From Streptomyces sp. NBC_00271 (GTDB taxonomy: Bacteria > Actinomycetota > Actinomycetes > Streptomycetales > Streptomycetaceae): a DNA stretch of 64,000 bases. The stretch covers positions 1,426,001 through 1,490,000 of the forward strand of contig NZ_CP108070.1 of the NCBI RefSeq assembly GCF_036178845.1. Direction: 5' to 3'. Both the position numbers and the translations under genes were made by a program. The notes beneath the pieces were generated by a model, which saw only the letters and a program-made list of their open reading frames with translations, was not told the DNA's origin and did not search any database. Each line of letters begins with the position of its first letter. Within the stretch, counting starts at the first letter, position 1. Positions 55,078 to 63,719 of the stretch are shown piece by piece.

Positions 55078-56910
55078 TCAGGCGGAGCACATGACCGGCG
55101 TGTTGCTCTGCCGCGCCGCGAACGGGCGTATACCGGGCTCCCATTCGTAGGAGAACCGGCCGTTCACGCACGGGTGCTGCGCGCGCAGCAGGTAGCTCTC
55201 CGACAGTTCCTCCAGCAGGTCCTCGGCCTGCTGGTCGCTGATCCCCAGGGCCGCGGCGGCAAGCGCCGGCGTGAGCCGATCGGGGACGCCTGGAGACAAC
55301 AGCGCGTACGCCAGGGACCGCGACTCGGCGGGCAGCGTCGCGAGCGTCCGGTCGAATCCGGCCCGCACGCCCAGCGGATCGCTGTCGGCGCCCCGGGACG
55401 CGAGGACCCAGGCAGTGGCCTGCCGGGCCGTCCAGTGCGGGCGGCGGCGCAGCTGCGAAGCGACCGCGAAGAGCGCTCCCGGCAGCCCCCGGCACAATCC
55501 GGCCAGCCGTCGCAGCCCCTCCGGGTCCATGGTGGTCCGGTGGCTCGGCACGGAGGATGCCAGCAGGTGCAGACAGTCGTCGAAGGGCAGTCCCGCCAGT
55601 TCGACGTGGACCGCCGACGATGACACGAACAGCCGCCGTCGGCTGCCGATCACCACGCCGCAGCCGCCGCCGGACGGCAACAGCGGCGTCAAGTCCCTTA
55701 CGTCGCACACGTCGTCGAGCACCACCAAGACGCGCAGGTCGGCGGTCCAGCTACGGAACAGCAGGCTCAGGTCGGTCGTGCCCAGTCGCAACTGCTCCTC
55801 CGTCGCGCCGAGTCCACGCAGGAACGAGCGGAGGATCTCGGCGGGCCGCACCCGCCGGCCGGCGCCGTCGCGCAGACGCGCGTAGAGCCGTCCGTCCGGG
55901 TAGTGACCGCTCACCTGATGCGCGGCGTGCAGGCACAGCTCGCTCTTCCCCGTGCCGGGAGCGCCCCCCACGATCACGAGCGGCCGGTCCGCCCGCGCCC
56001 GGCCGGTCAGCACCGCGGTGATGCGCGCCAGTTGGTCGGCGCGTCCGGTCAGACGCTCGCGCGGGGCGGGCAGATGGCAGGGCGCCCGGGTGGCGGCGGT
56101 CACGGCCGTGAGCCGCCCGGCGGGACGCAGCAGTTCCTCGTCCGACATGAGCATGGCCGTGTGCAGGGCCTGGAGTTCGGGGGAAGGGTCGAGACCCAGC
56201 TCGGTGGCGATCCGCTCGCGTGCCCGCTGGTAGACCTGGAGCGCCTCCACCCGCCGGTCCATGCGGTAGAGAGCCGTCATCAGATTGCGCTGAGCCCACT
56301 CGTTCGTGGGTTCCCGCCCGGCCATCGAGGTGAGTTCGCCGAGCACCTCGTGGTGTCGGCCGAGGTGCAGGTCGGCTTCGATCCGCAGGTGGTGTGCGCT
56401 GATACGCAACTCCTTCAGGCGGACCGCCTCGGCCTGCAGCGCGGGCCCCTTGCGCACGTCCACCAGGGCATCGTCCCGCCACAGCTGCAGCGCCGCGGCG
56501 GCCGTCTCACGGGCCCGTGCGAAGTCCTCGTCACGGAACTCCGCACGGGCACGGGCGAGCAGCGGCTCGCACCGGAAGACGTCCACGTGGTCGGCGGGCA
56601 GCGTCAGCTGATAGCCACCGTCGACCGTGCCCAGCAGCGGGCCGGCCGCCCGTACCGCGCCGCCGCTCCTCGGGTTGCCGAGGGAGAACCGCTTCCTGAG
56701 CTGGTACACATACGTCTGCAGAGCGGTGTGCGCGCTGGTCGGCGGGTCGGCGTCCCACAGCTCGTCCATGAGTTGCTCGAAGCGCACCACCCGGCCCGCG
56801 TTCAGCACGAGCAGTGCCAGTGTCTGACGTACTTTCTGGGCGGCCGGCGCCAGGTCGACGCGGTGATCGTCCCCGTAGGCCTGGAGCGGCCCGAGAAGGT
56901 TGATTCTCAT
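55078..56910 (-). CDS. SARP-family activator with NB-ARC-like ATPase domain
   Basis: 610 aa. N-terminal winged helix of the OmpR/SARP kind (MRINLLGPLQAYGDDHRVDL, VRFEQLMDELWDADPPTSA), then the bacterial transcriptional activation domain (about 100-250). A STAND-type ATPase follows from about 275 (Walker A VGGAPGTGKSEL, Walker B VLVVLDDVCDV). It ends without the TPR region of AfsR. It is the evident pathway activator; SARP-like repeats occur at 37552, 42008 and 51968. Confidence 0.93.
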   Translation of the reverse strand: MRINLLGPLQAYGDDHRVDLAPAAQKVRQTLALLVLNAGRVVRFEQLMDELWDADPPTSAHTALQTYVYQLRKRFSLGNPRSGGAVRAAGPLLGTVDGGYQLTLPADHVDVFRCEPLLARARAEFRDEDFARARETAAAALQLWRDDALVDVRKGPALQAEAVRLKELRISAHHLRIEADLHLGRHHEVLGELTSMAGREPTNEWAQRNLMTALYRMDRRVEALQVYQRARERIATELGLDPSPELQALHTAMLMSDEELLRPAGRLTAVTAATRAPCHLPAPRERLTGRADQLARITAVLTGRARADRPLVIVGGAPGTGKSELCLHAAHQVSGHYPDGRLYARLRDGAGRRVRPAEILRSFLRGLGATEEQLRLGTTDLSLLFRSWTADLRVLVVLDDVCDVRDLTPLLPSGGGCGVVIGSRRRLFVSSSAVHVELAGLPFDDCLHLLASSVPSHRTTMDPEGLRRLAGLCRGLPGALFAVASQLRRRPHWTARQATAWVLASRGADSDPLGVRAGFDRTLATLPAESRSLAYALLSPGVPDRLTPALAAAALGISDQQAEDLLEELSESYLLRAQHPCVNGRFSYEWEPGIRPFAARQSNTPVMCSA

Positions 56911-57021
56911 GAAATTCGCCCTGCCTCATGTTCGTTCGGTCCCCGTCGGACCGGCCGACGACGCCACCGCCAGGCCCGACCACTCGGGCCGGGCGGTGAG
57001 GATGTGCTCGGCCGCCCGGTG

Positions 57022-58047
57022 TCAGGAACTCCTGGACCCGGCTACCGCGGCCAGGGTCGGGTGGTGTCGGGCAACGATGTCGGGGAAGGAGCGGATCAGC
57101 CCTTTCATGACGTTGTCGCCGTAGAGGGCGAACAACGGGTTGCCGGCGACGTCGATGACTCCGCCGGCGCCCTCGACATAGGGGCTGGGCAGTGGCTGCA
57201 TCGTGGCGTCCAGCCGAGGGTTGTAGAAGAAGGGAATGGAGTAGCGGTTGACGCCCGGGGCGGGCCGGACCACCCGGTGGAGGGTGGCACGCACGTAGCC
57301 CCTCGTCGCCACCTCCAGCAGCTCTCCCAGGTTGACCACGAACGCTCCCGGGATCACCGGCACGTCGGCGAACTCGCCGTCCTCGACCGCGACCTGGAGG
57401 CCGCCGTTGCCGTCCTGGACGAGCAGGGTGAGCAGCCCGAGGTCGTTGTGAATGCCGGTCCCCTGGCCCTCGCCCGCGTTCTCGCTCGCCTGCGCGGGAC
57501 CGGGGTAGTGCAGGAGTTTGAGGTGGATCTGCGGATCCGGATCGACCACATCGTCCAGGAACCCGGCGGGGGCGTCGAGCGACTCGAGCAGCAGCCGCAG
57601 CAGTCGATGTGACAGAGCGGTCAGCCGGGTGATCCATGACTCGACGGCCGGGCGCAGCTCGGGCATCGCCGCGGGCCACTGGTTCCGGCCGATCAGGCAC
57701 CGGTAGGCGGGGTCGCCGGGCTCGGGCTGCCGCTCGGGCTGCTCCGGCCCGATGTCCAGTTGCTGGCGCTGGTCGGGCACGCCCCGGGTGTGTTCGCGGC
57801 CGAGTTCGGAGTAGCCGCGGAACAGCGGCGAGTCGAGGATGTTCAGCGCGAGCCGATCGGCTTCGGGCAGGGCGAAGAACCGGCGGGTGAGGTCGAGCAT
57901 GTCGTCGGCGTCCTCGACGCCGTGGCCGACGAGCTGGAAGAAGCCGATCTCGTGCACGGCCTTGCGCAACCGGTTCAGGAACTCTGCCCGGGCTTCTTCC
58001 GAACCGGCGGCGTCACGGAGGTCGAGCACGGGAAAGGGGTCGGTCAT
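57022..58047 (-). CDS. Isopenicillin-N-synthase-like 2OG-Fe(II) dioxygenase
   Basis: 341 aa from the ATG at 58045-58047, overlapping the queC stop (ATGA). N-terminal DIOX_N domain (FPVLDLRDA, then EIGFFQLVGHGV), iron-binding jelly roll with H-x-D in GTGIHNDLGLLTLL, distal His in ATLHRVV and the R-x-S in NRYSIPFF. The 2OG/IPNS group hydroxylates, desaturates or cyclises. Coupling to queC suggests it acts on the same product. Confidence 0.92.
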   Translation of the reverse strand: MTDPFPVLDLRDAAGSEEARAEFLNRLRKAVHEIGFFQLVGHGVEDADDMLDLTRRFFALPEADRLALNILDSPLFRGYSELGREHTRGVPDQRQQLDIGPEQPERQPEPGDPAYRCLIGRNQWPAAMPELRPAVESWITRLTALSHRLLRLLLESLDAPAGFLDDVVDPDPQIHLKLLHYPGPAQASENAGEGQGTGIHNDLGLLTLLVQDGNGGLQVAVEDGEFADVPVIPGAFVVNLGELLEVATRGYVRATLHRVVRPAPGVNRYSIPFFYNPRLDATMQPLPSPYVEGAGGVIDVAGNPLFALYGDNVMKGLIRSFPDIVARHHPTLAAVAGSRSS

Positions 58048-58733
58048 CGCAGCTCCTTGGAATCGCTGGTCTGGTAGGTCGTCGGGTCGGTCACGCCGGC
58101 GTCCCGGAACGCTTCCTGCCGCTCCCTGCAGGCGGCGCACCGTCCGCACTGCAGCGCGTCGCCGCGAAAGCAGCTCCAGGTCTCGGTCCATGGGACGCCG
58201 AGTTCCTCACCGAGCGACACCACGTCGCTCTTGCGCAGCCTGACCAGCGGCGCTGTCAGGGTCAGGTCGGGGTGCGCGTATCCGCGGGTCGCGATCCGCT
58301 CCATGGCGAGGAAGGAATCGATGAACGCGGCATTGCTGTCGGGCGCGGCCTGCAGGTCGTCGACCACCCCGACGGCTACCGCTTCCGCCTTCTCGGCGAC
58401 GGCGACCGCGAAGGCGACGGACAGCAGAAGGGCATTGCGGTTGGGTACGACGTTCGGGCTCTCGCCGGACGACTCACTCTTGTGATCCGGCACGTCGACG
58501 GTCGGGTCGGTGAGCGAGGAGCCGCTCAGGAGCTTGCCGACGGGGCTGAGATCGACGACGTCGTGCGGCACCCCGAGCGTTCGAGCCGCCTTCACGGCGA
58601 ACTCGTGCTCGACGAGATGACGCTGGCCGTAGTTCACGGACAGCAGGTGGAGTGTGTGTCCTTGCGCCTGGAGGTGGTAGGCCATGGTGACCGAGTCCAG
58701 GCCGCCGGACACGATTGCGACGGTTTTCGGCAT
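58044..58733 (-). CDS. queC: 7-cyano-7-deazaguanine (preQ0) synthase
   Basis: 229 aa. PP-loop SGGLDSVTMAYHL at the start, VNYGQRH, VPNRNALLLSVA, and a C-terminal zinc site in CFRGDALQCGRCAACRER. It converts 7-carboxy-7-deazaguanine with ammonia and ATP to preQ0. It is separated from folE/queD/queE by a hydroxylase gene and an MFS relic, but all are on the same strand. No downstream queuosine gene (queF, tgt) is present in the window, pointing to secondary metabolism. Confidence 0.96.
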   Translation of the reverse strand: MPKTVAIVSGGLDSVTMAYHLQAQGHTLHLLSVNYGQRHLVEHEFAVKAARTLGVPHDVVDLSPVGKLLSGSSLTDPTVDVPDHKSESSGESPNVVPNRNALLLSVAFAVAVAEKAEAVAVGVVDDLQAAPDSNAAFIDSFLAMERIATRGYAHPDLTLTAPLVRLRKSDVVSLGEELGVPWTETWSCFRGDALQCGRCAACRERQEAFRDAGVTDPTTYQTSDSKELR

Positions 58734-58835
58734 GCGCCGCCTTCCGGCAGACGGAAATGGAGGGAGGATCAGTACGTGGGGATCAGGGCCCCGGTGTGCT
58801 GTGCACCGAAACAGCGGCGGACGTGCGGGCGTCCG

Positions 58836-59816
58836 TCACGCCGCCGGCGTGGCCGGGACGAGCAGCCGGGTCGATCGGTGGCCCTTGCGGTAGGTCAGTT
58901 CGACTTCGGGCCGCGGACCGTCCAGCCTCGTGGTGACGGTTCGCTCCTCGCTCCACCCGACCAAGCGGTACTCGTGTCCGCCGAGGGCCACCAGCGGGAA
59001 GAGGTGGTCCTGGGGAGAGCGAATGGCAAGGCCCGTGCCGGTGTCGACGATGCTGAAGGTGGCCTGCGGCTGCGGGCCGGTGAGCGACCCGAACACCTCT
59101 ATCTCCAGCAGGTGCGCCGGCGCGTCGAACGAACACCGCGCGGCTTCCCGCTCTCGGTCGGTCGTGGCCACAGCCGGACGGTTGTAGAGCACGTCCGAGC
59201 CGTTGAAGTAGTCGGCCCAGTCAGCCGGGAACAGCTGCGCGAGCTCCGGTGTGACGAGCACGTCCACGACGAGATGCACCCGGTGCTCGGGACCGAGGTT
59301 CTGGATCTGGTGCTTGCGGCTGAAGTCGCCGAACCAGAACTCACCGGGCTGCCAGCGATGAATCCCTCCGTCGAGGTCCAGCGAGGCTTCCTCGTGGGTG
59401 ATGACCGGGATGTGCAGCCGGGCCATACCCCAGTCCGGGGCGAACTTGGGATCGGAATGGCGGTAGCCGACGACGCCGGGTCCAAGATCCATGAATCGGG
59501 CCGCGTAGAGGGGCCCGGGAATCGAGCGCAGGACCTCCCGCACGTACGGCATGTGGTCCAGCCACTCGGTGTCGGCGAACTCCGCGCTGCCAGGGCCCCC
59601 TGGGTCGGTACGTGTCTTGTCACCACCGGGGCTGCGCACCGAGAGGCAGCGCCAGTCCTGCTCGGCCCACCTGGACACTCGCCCGTTCTCGTACGAGCTC
59701 TGCTCATCCCACAGGTGGTCGCGTGCGGTCATGAGGTCGGCCACCAGCCGGTCGGCGTCCAGCACGGGGAGCAGCCGAACCGCTTCCGCAGGCGTCGAGG
59801 ATTCATCTACGTTCAT
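58836..59816 (-). CDS. Aspartyl/asparaginyl beta-hydroxylase-like dioxygenase
   Basis: 326 aa from the ATG at 59814-59816 (AAAGGAC upstream). Cupin region: ARLHIPVITHEEASLDLDGG, then HRWQPGEFWFGDFSRKHQIQ and EHRVHLVVDVLV, matching the Asp/Asn beta-hydroxylase family with its two-His iron site and RVHL arginine. The C-terminal part is another beta-rich domain. Bacterial relatives hydroxylate free amino acids or carrier-bound residues. It is the third type of non-heme iron oxygenase in the cluster. Confidence 0.8.
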   Translation of the reverse strand: MNVDESSTPAEAVRLLPVLDADRLVADLMTARDHLWDEQSSYENGRVSRWAEQDWRCLSVRSPGGDKTRTDPGGPGSAEFADTEWLDHMPYVREVLRSIPGPLYAARFMDLGPGVVGYRHSDPKFAPDWGMARLHIPVITHEEASLDLDGGIHRWQPGEFWFGDFSRKHQIQNLGPEHRVHLVVDVLVTPELAQLFPADWADYFNGSDVLYNRPAVATTDREREAARCSFDAPAHLLEIEVFGSLTGPQPQATFSIVDTGTGLAIRSPQDHLFPLVALGGHEYRLVGWSEERTVTTRLDGPRPEVELTYRKGHRSTRLLVPATPAA

Positions 59817-59935
59817 CGTTGTCCTTTCATGTCGACCGGACCGGATTCGTATGTGTGTCGAAGAGAACGGCCTCGGTCCTTGGCTCTCCGATGCGGATGC
59901 GGCCAATAGCTGTCACGATCACCGGCACGGCGAGC

Positions 59936-60395
59936 GAGTGGGCCCAGTGCGGAGGCGATCGACGCGCCGGAGGATGTCCCGACGGCGAAGCCGGCGGGGA
60001 CGACGCTCGTGCCCCAACTCTGGATCTCGTTGGCGCGCCCGGTCGGTGCGGGACGCACCGACCGCGACGAACCGAGCCGAGAAGATCGCACCGATCACGG
60101 CGCCGGCGCGCGGGCAGACGACGAGAGCAGCGAGGGGAGACCAGGGCATGGCCGTTGCGACCACGTCCGTTCCACCAAGGAATGCCGCGAGCGGCCACGG
60201 CGTAGTGATACGTCCGCGGATCGCGGGCGCAAGGGCTCCACAACCCATCGCTCCGACGATGCCGGCGACCCCGCCGGGATGCGTTGCCATCGGCCCGTCT
60301 GCGTCTCGCACGGCCGATGATCCAGCGATCGCGCGACCGCGCGATCCGGTAATGAGCGTGCGGTCGATCAGCGCCGATTCGAGGGAGTTGGCCAA
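59936..60395 (-). pseudogene. MFS transporter C-terminal relic
   Basis: Two minus frames together look like the last membrane helices of an MFS exporter: GVAGIVGAMGCGALAPAIRG and VICPRAGAVIGAIFSARF-like stretches in one, then RANEIQSWGTSVVPAGFAVG in the next frame. Stops and shifts break it, and the N-terminal half is missing. It fills most of the 770-bp gap between the hydroxylase gene and folE. Confidence 0.45.
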
Positions 60396-60585
60396 GACCC
60401 TGCTCGCGGCGGTCGGTGCGGCCGCGTTCCAGGAGGCCAGAACAGCAGTAGGACCGCGACGGCCCCGCGGGCACCTGGCAGGGCCAGGAGTTCGCGACAG
60501 CCCCGCAGCGCTCCCGAGGCGTGCGAATCCGTCGCCGCACCACCTGGATCGCTCACTGCTTTCGCTTGCGGAGTCGAATGGCTCG

Positions 60586-61176
60586 TCACGCCCGGAGCAA
60601 GTCGAACAGCTCGGCCCGGAGCCCGGAGTCCGTGCTGAACTCCCCGCGATATGCGGTCGATGTCATCTGCGCCGCGGCCTTGATGCCGCGCATCGACATG
60701 CAAAGGTGCTCGCCCTTCGCTATGACCGCGACGTCCGGGGTGCCGCTCAGGGTGCTGATCTCGAGCGCGATCTGGTCCACGAGGCGCTCCTGGACCTGCA
60801 GCCTGTGCGCGTACTGATGGGCGACCCTGGCGAACTTCGACAAGCCGAGCAGTTGCCCCGTCGGGCGGTACGCGATCGTCACGGAGCAGTTGAACGGCAG
60901 GAGGTGATGCTCGCACAGCGACCAGACCTGAATGTCTGAGACGACCACGAGCTGGCTCGTGCCGATGGACTCGAAAAGCGTGCCCAGCGAACCCGGGTCG
61001 TAGTTGATGAACTCTCGCCACCAGCGCGCGAACCGCGCAGGTGTGTCGCGCAGTCCGTCGCGATTCGGGTCCTCGCCGATCTCCGCCAACAGTTGGCGGG
61101 CGAGCTCTACCAGTGGGTCCTCGGTCGTCCTCGACGCCGACGAGTCACCATCGAGGTCCAATTCTGTCACCGACAT
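60586..61176 (-). CDS. folE: GTP cyclohydrolase I
   Basis: 196 aa. Typical GCYH-I: DPNRDGLRDTPARFARWW, the zinc/active-site block SLCEHHLLPFNCSVTIAY, LSKFARVAHQYAHRLQVQER and the late GEHLCMSMRGIK. It makes 7,8-dihydroneopterin triphosphate from GTP, the first step to preQ0. It follows queD by 38 bp in one operon, so this copy is probably dedicated to the deazapurine route. Confidence 0.96.
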   Translation of the reverse strand: MSVTELDLDGDSSASRTTEDPLVELARQLLAEIGEDPNRDGLRDTPARFARWWREFINYDPGSLGTLFESIGTSQLVVVSDIQVWSLCEHHLLPFNCSVTIAYRPTGQLLGLSKFARVAHQYAHRLQVQERLVDQIALEISTLSGTPDVAVIAKGEHLCMSMRGIKAAAQMTSTAYRGEFSTDSGLRAELFDLLRA

Positions 61177-61213
61177 GCGGGCACCTTTCGTCCGGGCTTC
61201 GGAGTTACTGACC

Positions 61214-61576
61214 TCACGGCCGGTACTCGGCCCAAGTCTTGGGAGTTTCTGAGATACGCACGCAGGTCAACTCGGGGAACTCAATCGACCAGGTCTTGTA
61301 GACCCACGCTGCCATATTCTCAGCCGTCGGATTTTCGTCCATCACATCGTTCAGATGCCGATGATCAAGATGATTGTCGAGCCACACCTTGAATGCGGAC
61401 AATTCTCCGTAGTCTCGAACGAAGCCCACGGGCGACAGATCCTTGTCGTCGGCTCCAAGCTCCAACTCGATCACGTAGTTGTGCCCGTGCATTCGGGCAC
61501 ACTGATGCTCAGGAGCAAGGCCGGTAAGCTGATGACTGGCCGAGAATTCAAATTTCTTCGAGATTCGAAATGCCAT
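61214..61576 (-). CDS. queD: 6-carboxy-5,6,7,8-tetrahydropterin synthase
   Basis: 120 aa from the ATG at 61574-61576; a GTG at 61624 is also in frame but would add 16 non-family residues overlapping queE. PTPS fold: RISKKFEFSASHQL (first zinc His), CARMHGHNYVIELEL (catalytic Cys and H-x-H), DNHLDHRHLND, and PTAENMAAWVY. It makes carboxytetrahydropterin, the queE substrate. Confidence 0.95.
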   Translation of the reverse strand: MAFRISKKFEFSASHQLTGLAPEHQCARMHGHNYVIELELGADDKDLSPVGFVRDYGELSAFKVWLDNHLDHRHLNDVMDENPTAENMAAWVYKTWSIEFPELTCVRISETPKTWAEYRP

Positions 61577-61613
61577 CGATCCGAGTTCCGTTCTTCTTTG
61601 CGTGTGCCGTTGC

Positions 61614-62327
61614 TCACACGCCACGTTTTTCGTCCCACAACAAGGTGTGCAGTCTGGTCGTCAGATTCCAGCCGCGCTTTACCACCGCGTCGGCCAACTC
61701 GCCCATGTGCTTTGTGACATCGTCGGCGGTACGCCCGATCGGCATGATCCATACCGAGGGCAGGTCGAAGGTGGCAACCAGCTGGGCCACTTCGTCGAGA
61801 TCGCGGGTGTTCTGGCAGACGAACTTGAACGTGCTTCCCGGCAGTGCCGAAAGACTGGTGAGTGCGGCAGGGACGATCCTGCGCTGCAGGGCGTCGCCCG
61901 AGTGCGACAGCTTCGGCGAGACGTTGAACCTGACGCCGGCGGCGATGAGTTCGGGGTGCGCGGCGTGCGTCCCGTTGGTCTCGATCTCGATCTCTTTACC
62001 ACGTCCGGTCAGTGCTGCCACCAGAGGAATCAGTCGCTCTTGCTGACCCAGGGGCTCACCGCCGGAGATGACGATCAGCTCGGTGTCGAATGCGAGCAAC
62101 TCTGCGACGACATCTTCGACCGGGCGACGGTGCAGCTCCTTACGCGGATCGTGGGCGACCCCGCTCTCACCGGCTCCGGTCCAGTCCCACGTGTAGGGCG
62201 TATCGCACCACGAGCACGACAGGTTGCACCCGCCGAGTCGCAGGAACGCGCACCTGCGTCCCAGGGACCGACCCTCGCCCTGGACGGTCGGACCGAAGAT
62301 TTCGTTGACTACGAGATCCTGCTCCAT
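61614..62327 (-). CDS. queE: 7-carboxy-7-deazaguanine synthase (radical SAM)
   Basis: 237 aa. Start EIFGPTVQGEGRSLGRRCAF, the iron-sulfur motif C-x3-C-x2-C in CNLSCSWCDTPYTWDW, then VISGGEPLGQQ and NVSPKLSHSGD. It rearranges carboxytetrahydropterin to 7-carboxy-7-deazaguanine. It lies between the methyltransferase gene and queD with short gaps. Confidence 0.96.
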   Translation of the reverse strand: MEQDLVVNEIFGPTVQGEGRSLGRRCAFLRLGGCNLSCSWCDTPYTWDWTGAGESGVAHDPRKELHRRPVEDVVAELLAFDTELIVISGGEPLGQQERLIPLVAALTGRGKEIEIETNGTHAAHPELIAAGVRFNVSPKLSHSGDALQRRIVPAALTSLSALPGSTFKFVCQNTRDLDEVAQLVATFDLPSVWIMPIGRTADDVTKHMGELADAVVKRGWNLTTRLHTLLWDEKRGV

Positions 62328-62340
62328 GCCGCACCGTTTC

Positions 62341-63123
62341 CTATGAGTGGGACGGCTCGACGGCCGCCGGCTTCTGCGCCTGCACTATGAACCAATGCCG
62401 GCTCAGCCGGACGCCCTGATCGGCGGTCACCGCGGCGACATATCGATCGAATGCCTCCTTGTCCGCCGCCGAATCGTAGTTGTCGACGATCGGCACTTGG
62501 TGCAGAAAGGTGTCCAGATCGGCCGCCGAGTGATAGAACTCCTCGAACCCGAACGCCTGGTTTCTTGTCACAACGAAGCCTGCATCGGAGAGCTCTTGAG
62601 CAATCTCCTCCGACAAGGGCGTGCCGTTCCAGCTGTCGAAGTTCTGGCCGCGACCGAACGTTTCCTTCAGCTCGCGCGCGTCCTGCTCCCCGATCCCCAT
62701 GTACAGCACGGCCCCACCGGGGCGGAGCACCCGCTCGAACTCCCGGGCGATCAGCGGACCGCGGCGGGAAGTGACCACATCGGCGTACCCATCGGGCAGC
62801 CCCGTGTGGGCGGCATCGCACAGCTCAAACGTGACGTGCGACAGACCTGCCTCCGCTCGATACCGCGCGGCGCATTCCAGCATCGACGGCGACAGATCTA
62901 TCCCGGTCACGGCGCCGTACGCACGAGAGATGCGCAACAAACTACGCCCGTCGGCACAGCCGGCATCCAGCAGTCGGGCGTGCGGCGCTCCCAGTGCATT
63001 CGCCAGTTCATCGAAGACGGCGTCCGGGCGGCCGTCGGCGAATACGTCGGTGCTCCGCGCATCGCTGAAGTAGCCGCCGAACCGCTCGGCCACCCGGGAG
63101 TAGAACTCCGCGTCCATCGTCAT
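62341..63123 (-). CDS. Class I SAM-dependent methyltransferase
   Basis: 260 aa. SAM loop LLDAGCADGRSLLRIS, acidic VTGIDLSPSML, motif II region GYADVVTSRRGPLIAREFER and VLRPGGAVLYMGIG. The C-terminal part is less conserved; the target is unknown. The ATG (63121-63123) overlaps the stop of a truncated ABC ATPase gene (ATGA), so it depends on that leader for translation. It is the first full gene of the queE/queD/folE operon. Confidence 0.88.
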   Translation of the reverse strand: MTMDAEFYSRVAERFGGYFSDARSTDVFADGRPDAVFDELANALGAPHARLLDAGCADGRSLLRISRAYGAVTGIDLSPSMLECAARYRAEAGLSHVTFELCDAAHTGLPDGYADVVTSRRGPLIAREFERVLRPGGAVLYMGIGEQDARELKETFGRGQNFDSWNGTPLSEEIAQELSDAGFVVTRNQAFGFEEFYHSAADLDTFLHQVPIVDNYDSAADKEAFDRYVAAVTADQGVRLSRHWFIVQAQKPAAVEPSHS

Positions 63124-63314
63124 CCGTGCACCTTCCCCTGAGCCACGGTCAAGGAGAGGCCCTGGAGCGCACGCACCGGTTCCTGCCTCTTCCGTGGAAA
63201 CTCTCTGACAAGGTCTACCGCTGCTATCGCGGGGGTCTTTGTGCTGCGCTTCGATTCGGTTTCCGGGACGCCGAACGCGGCGGGCGTCACCGCGTCCCGG
63301 GTCACTACGGTCAT
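63120..63314 (-). pseudogene. N-terminal stub of an ABC-transporter ATPase
   Basis: 64 aa from the ATG at 63312-63314 with AAGGAG. It reads like the start of a drug-exporter ATPase (AIAAVDLVREFPRKRQEPVR, then ALQGLSLTVAQGKVHG) and stops just before the Walker A would begin. The stop overlaps the methyltransferase ATG. The ATPase body has been deleted, leaving promoter, ribosome site and leader to drive the operon. Confidence 0.65.
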
Positions 63315-63541
63315 TCGGACCACTCCTTGAGGGCCGTCCCCCGAGGGGGCGCCGAGGTCGGCAGGACCCAATCTCCGGTGTCGCCCTATCGGCCCGGCAT
63401 CACAACGCATCCACTGCGGGACGGGCCCGCGATAAGGCGGTGATAGCGCGAGCATGCGGCCGCGATGGGCACCTGGTTCACACTGGTTTCAGCAACGCCC
63501 GGACGGATTGCGAAAGGGGTTGCGAAGGGAGAAGAACTGAG

Positions 63542-63697
63542 ATGGCCATCAAGAAGTCCATCAAGAAGTTGCTGGCTGCCGCGGGGGCCGTCGCCGTGCT
63601 GATCCTGTGCGCGGTAGGAAATCAGCACGACGCGGAGCAGCGCCCGGTCACCGTGCCGCTGGCCGACGAAACACCCAGAAACACGCCGTGGACGTGA
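63542..63697 (+). CDS. Small membrane or exported peptide
   Basis: 51 aa with GGGAGAAG upstream. A basic start (MAIKKSIKKLLAAAGAVAVL) and one hydrophobic helix are followed by a polar tail. It could be a signal-peptide-bearing small protein or a single-pass membrane peptide. No known family is recognised. Confidence 0.5.
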   Translation: MAIKKSIKKLLAAAGAVAVLILCAVGNQHDAEQRPVTVPLADETPRNTPWT

Positions 63698-63719
63698 CGG
63701 ACCAGCATGCCTCCTGGTA

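Noticed and set aside
58044..62327. A DNA 7-deazaguanine modification (dpd) island
   Set aside because: The que genes are present, but no DpdA-like transglycosylase or associated dpd genes were seen; neighbours are biosynthetic.
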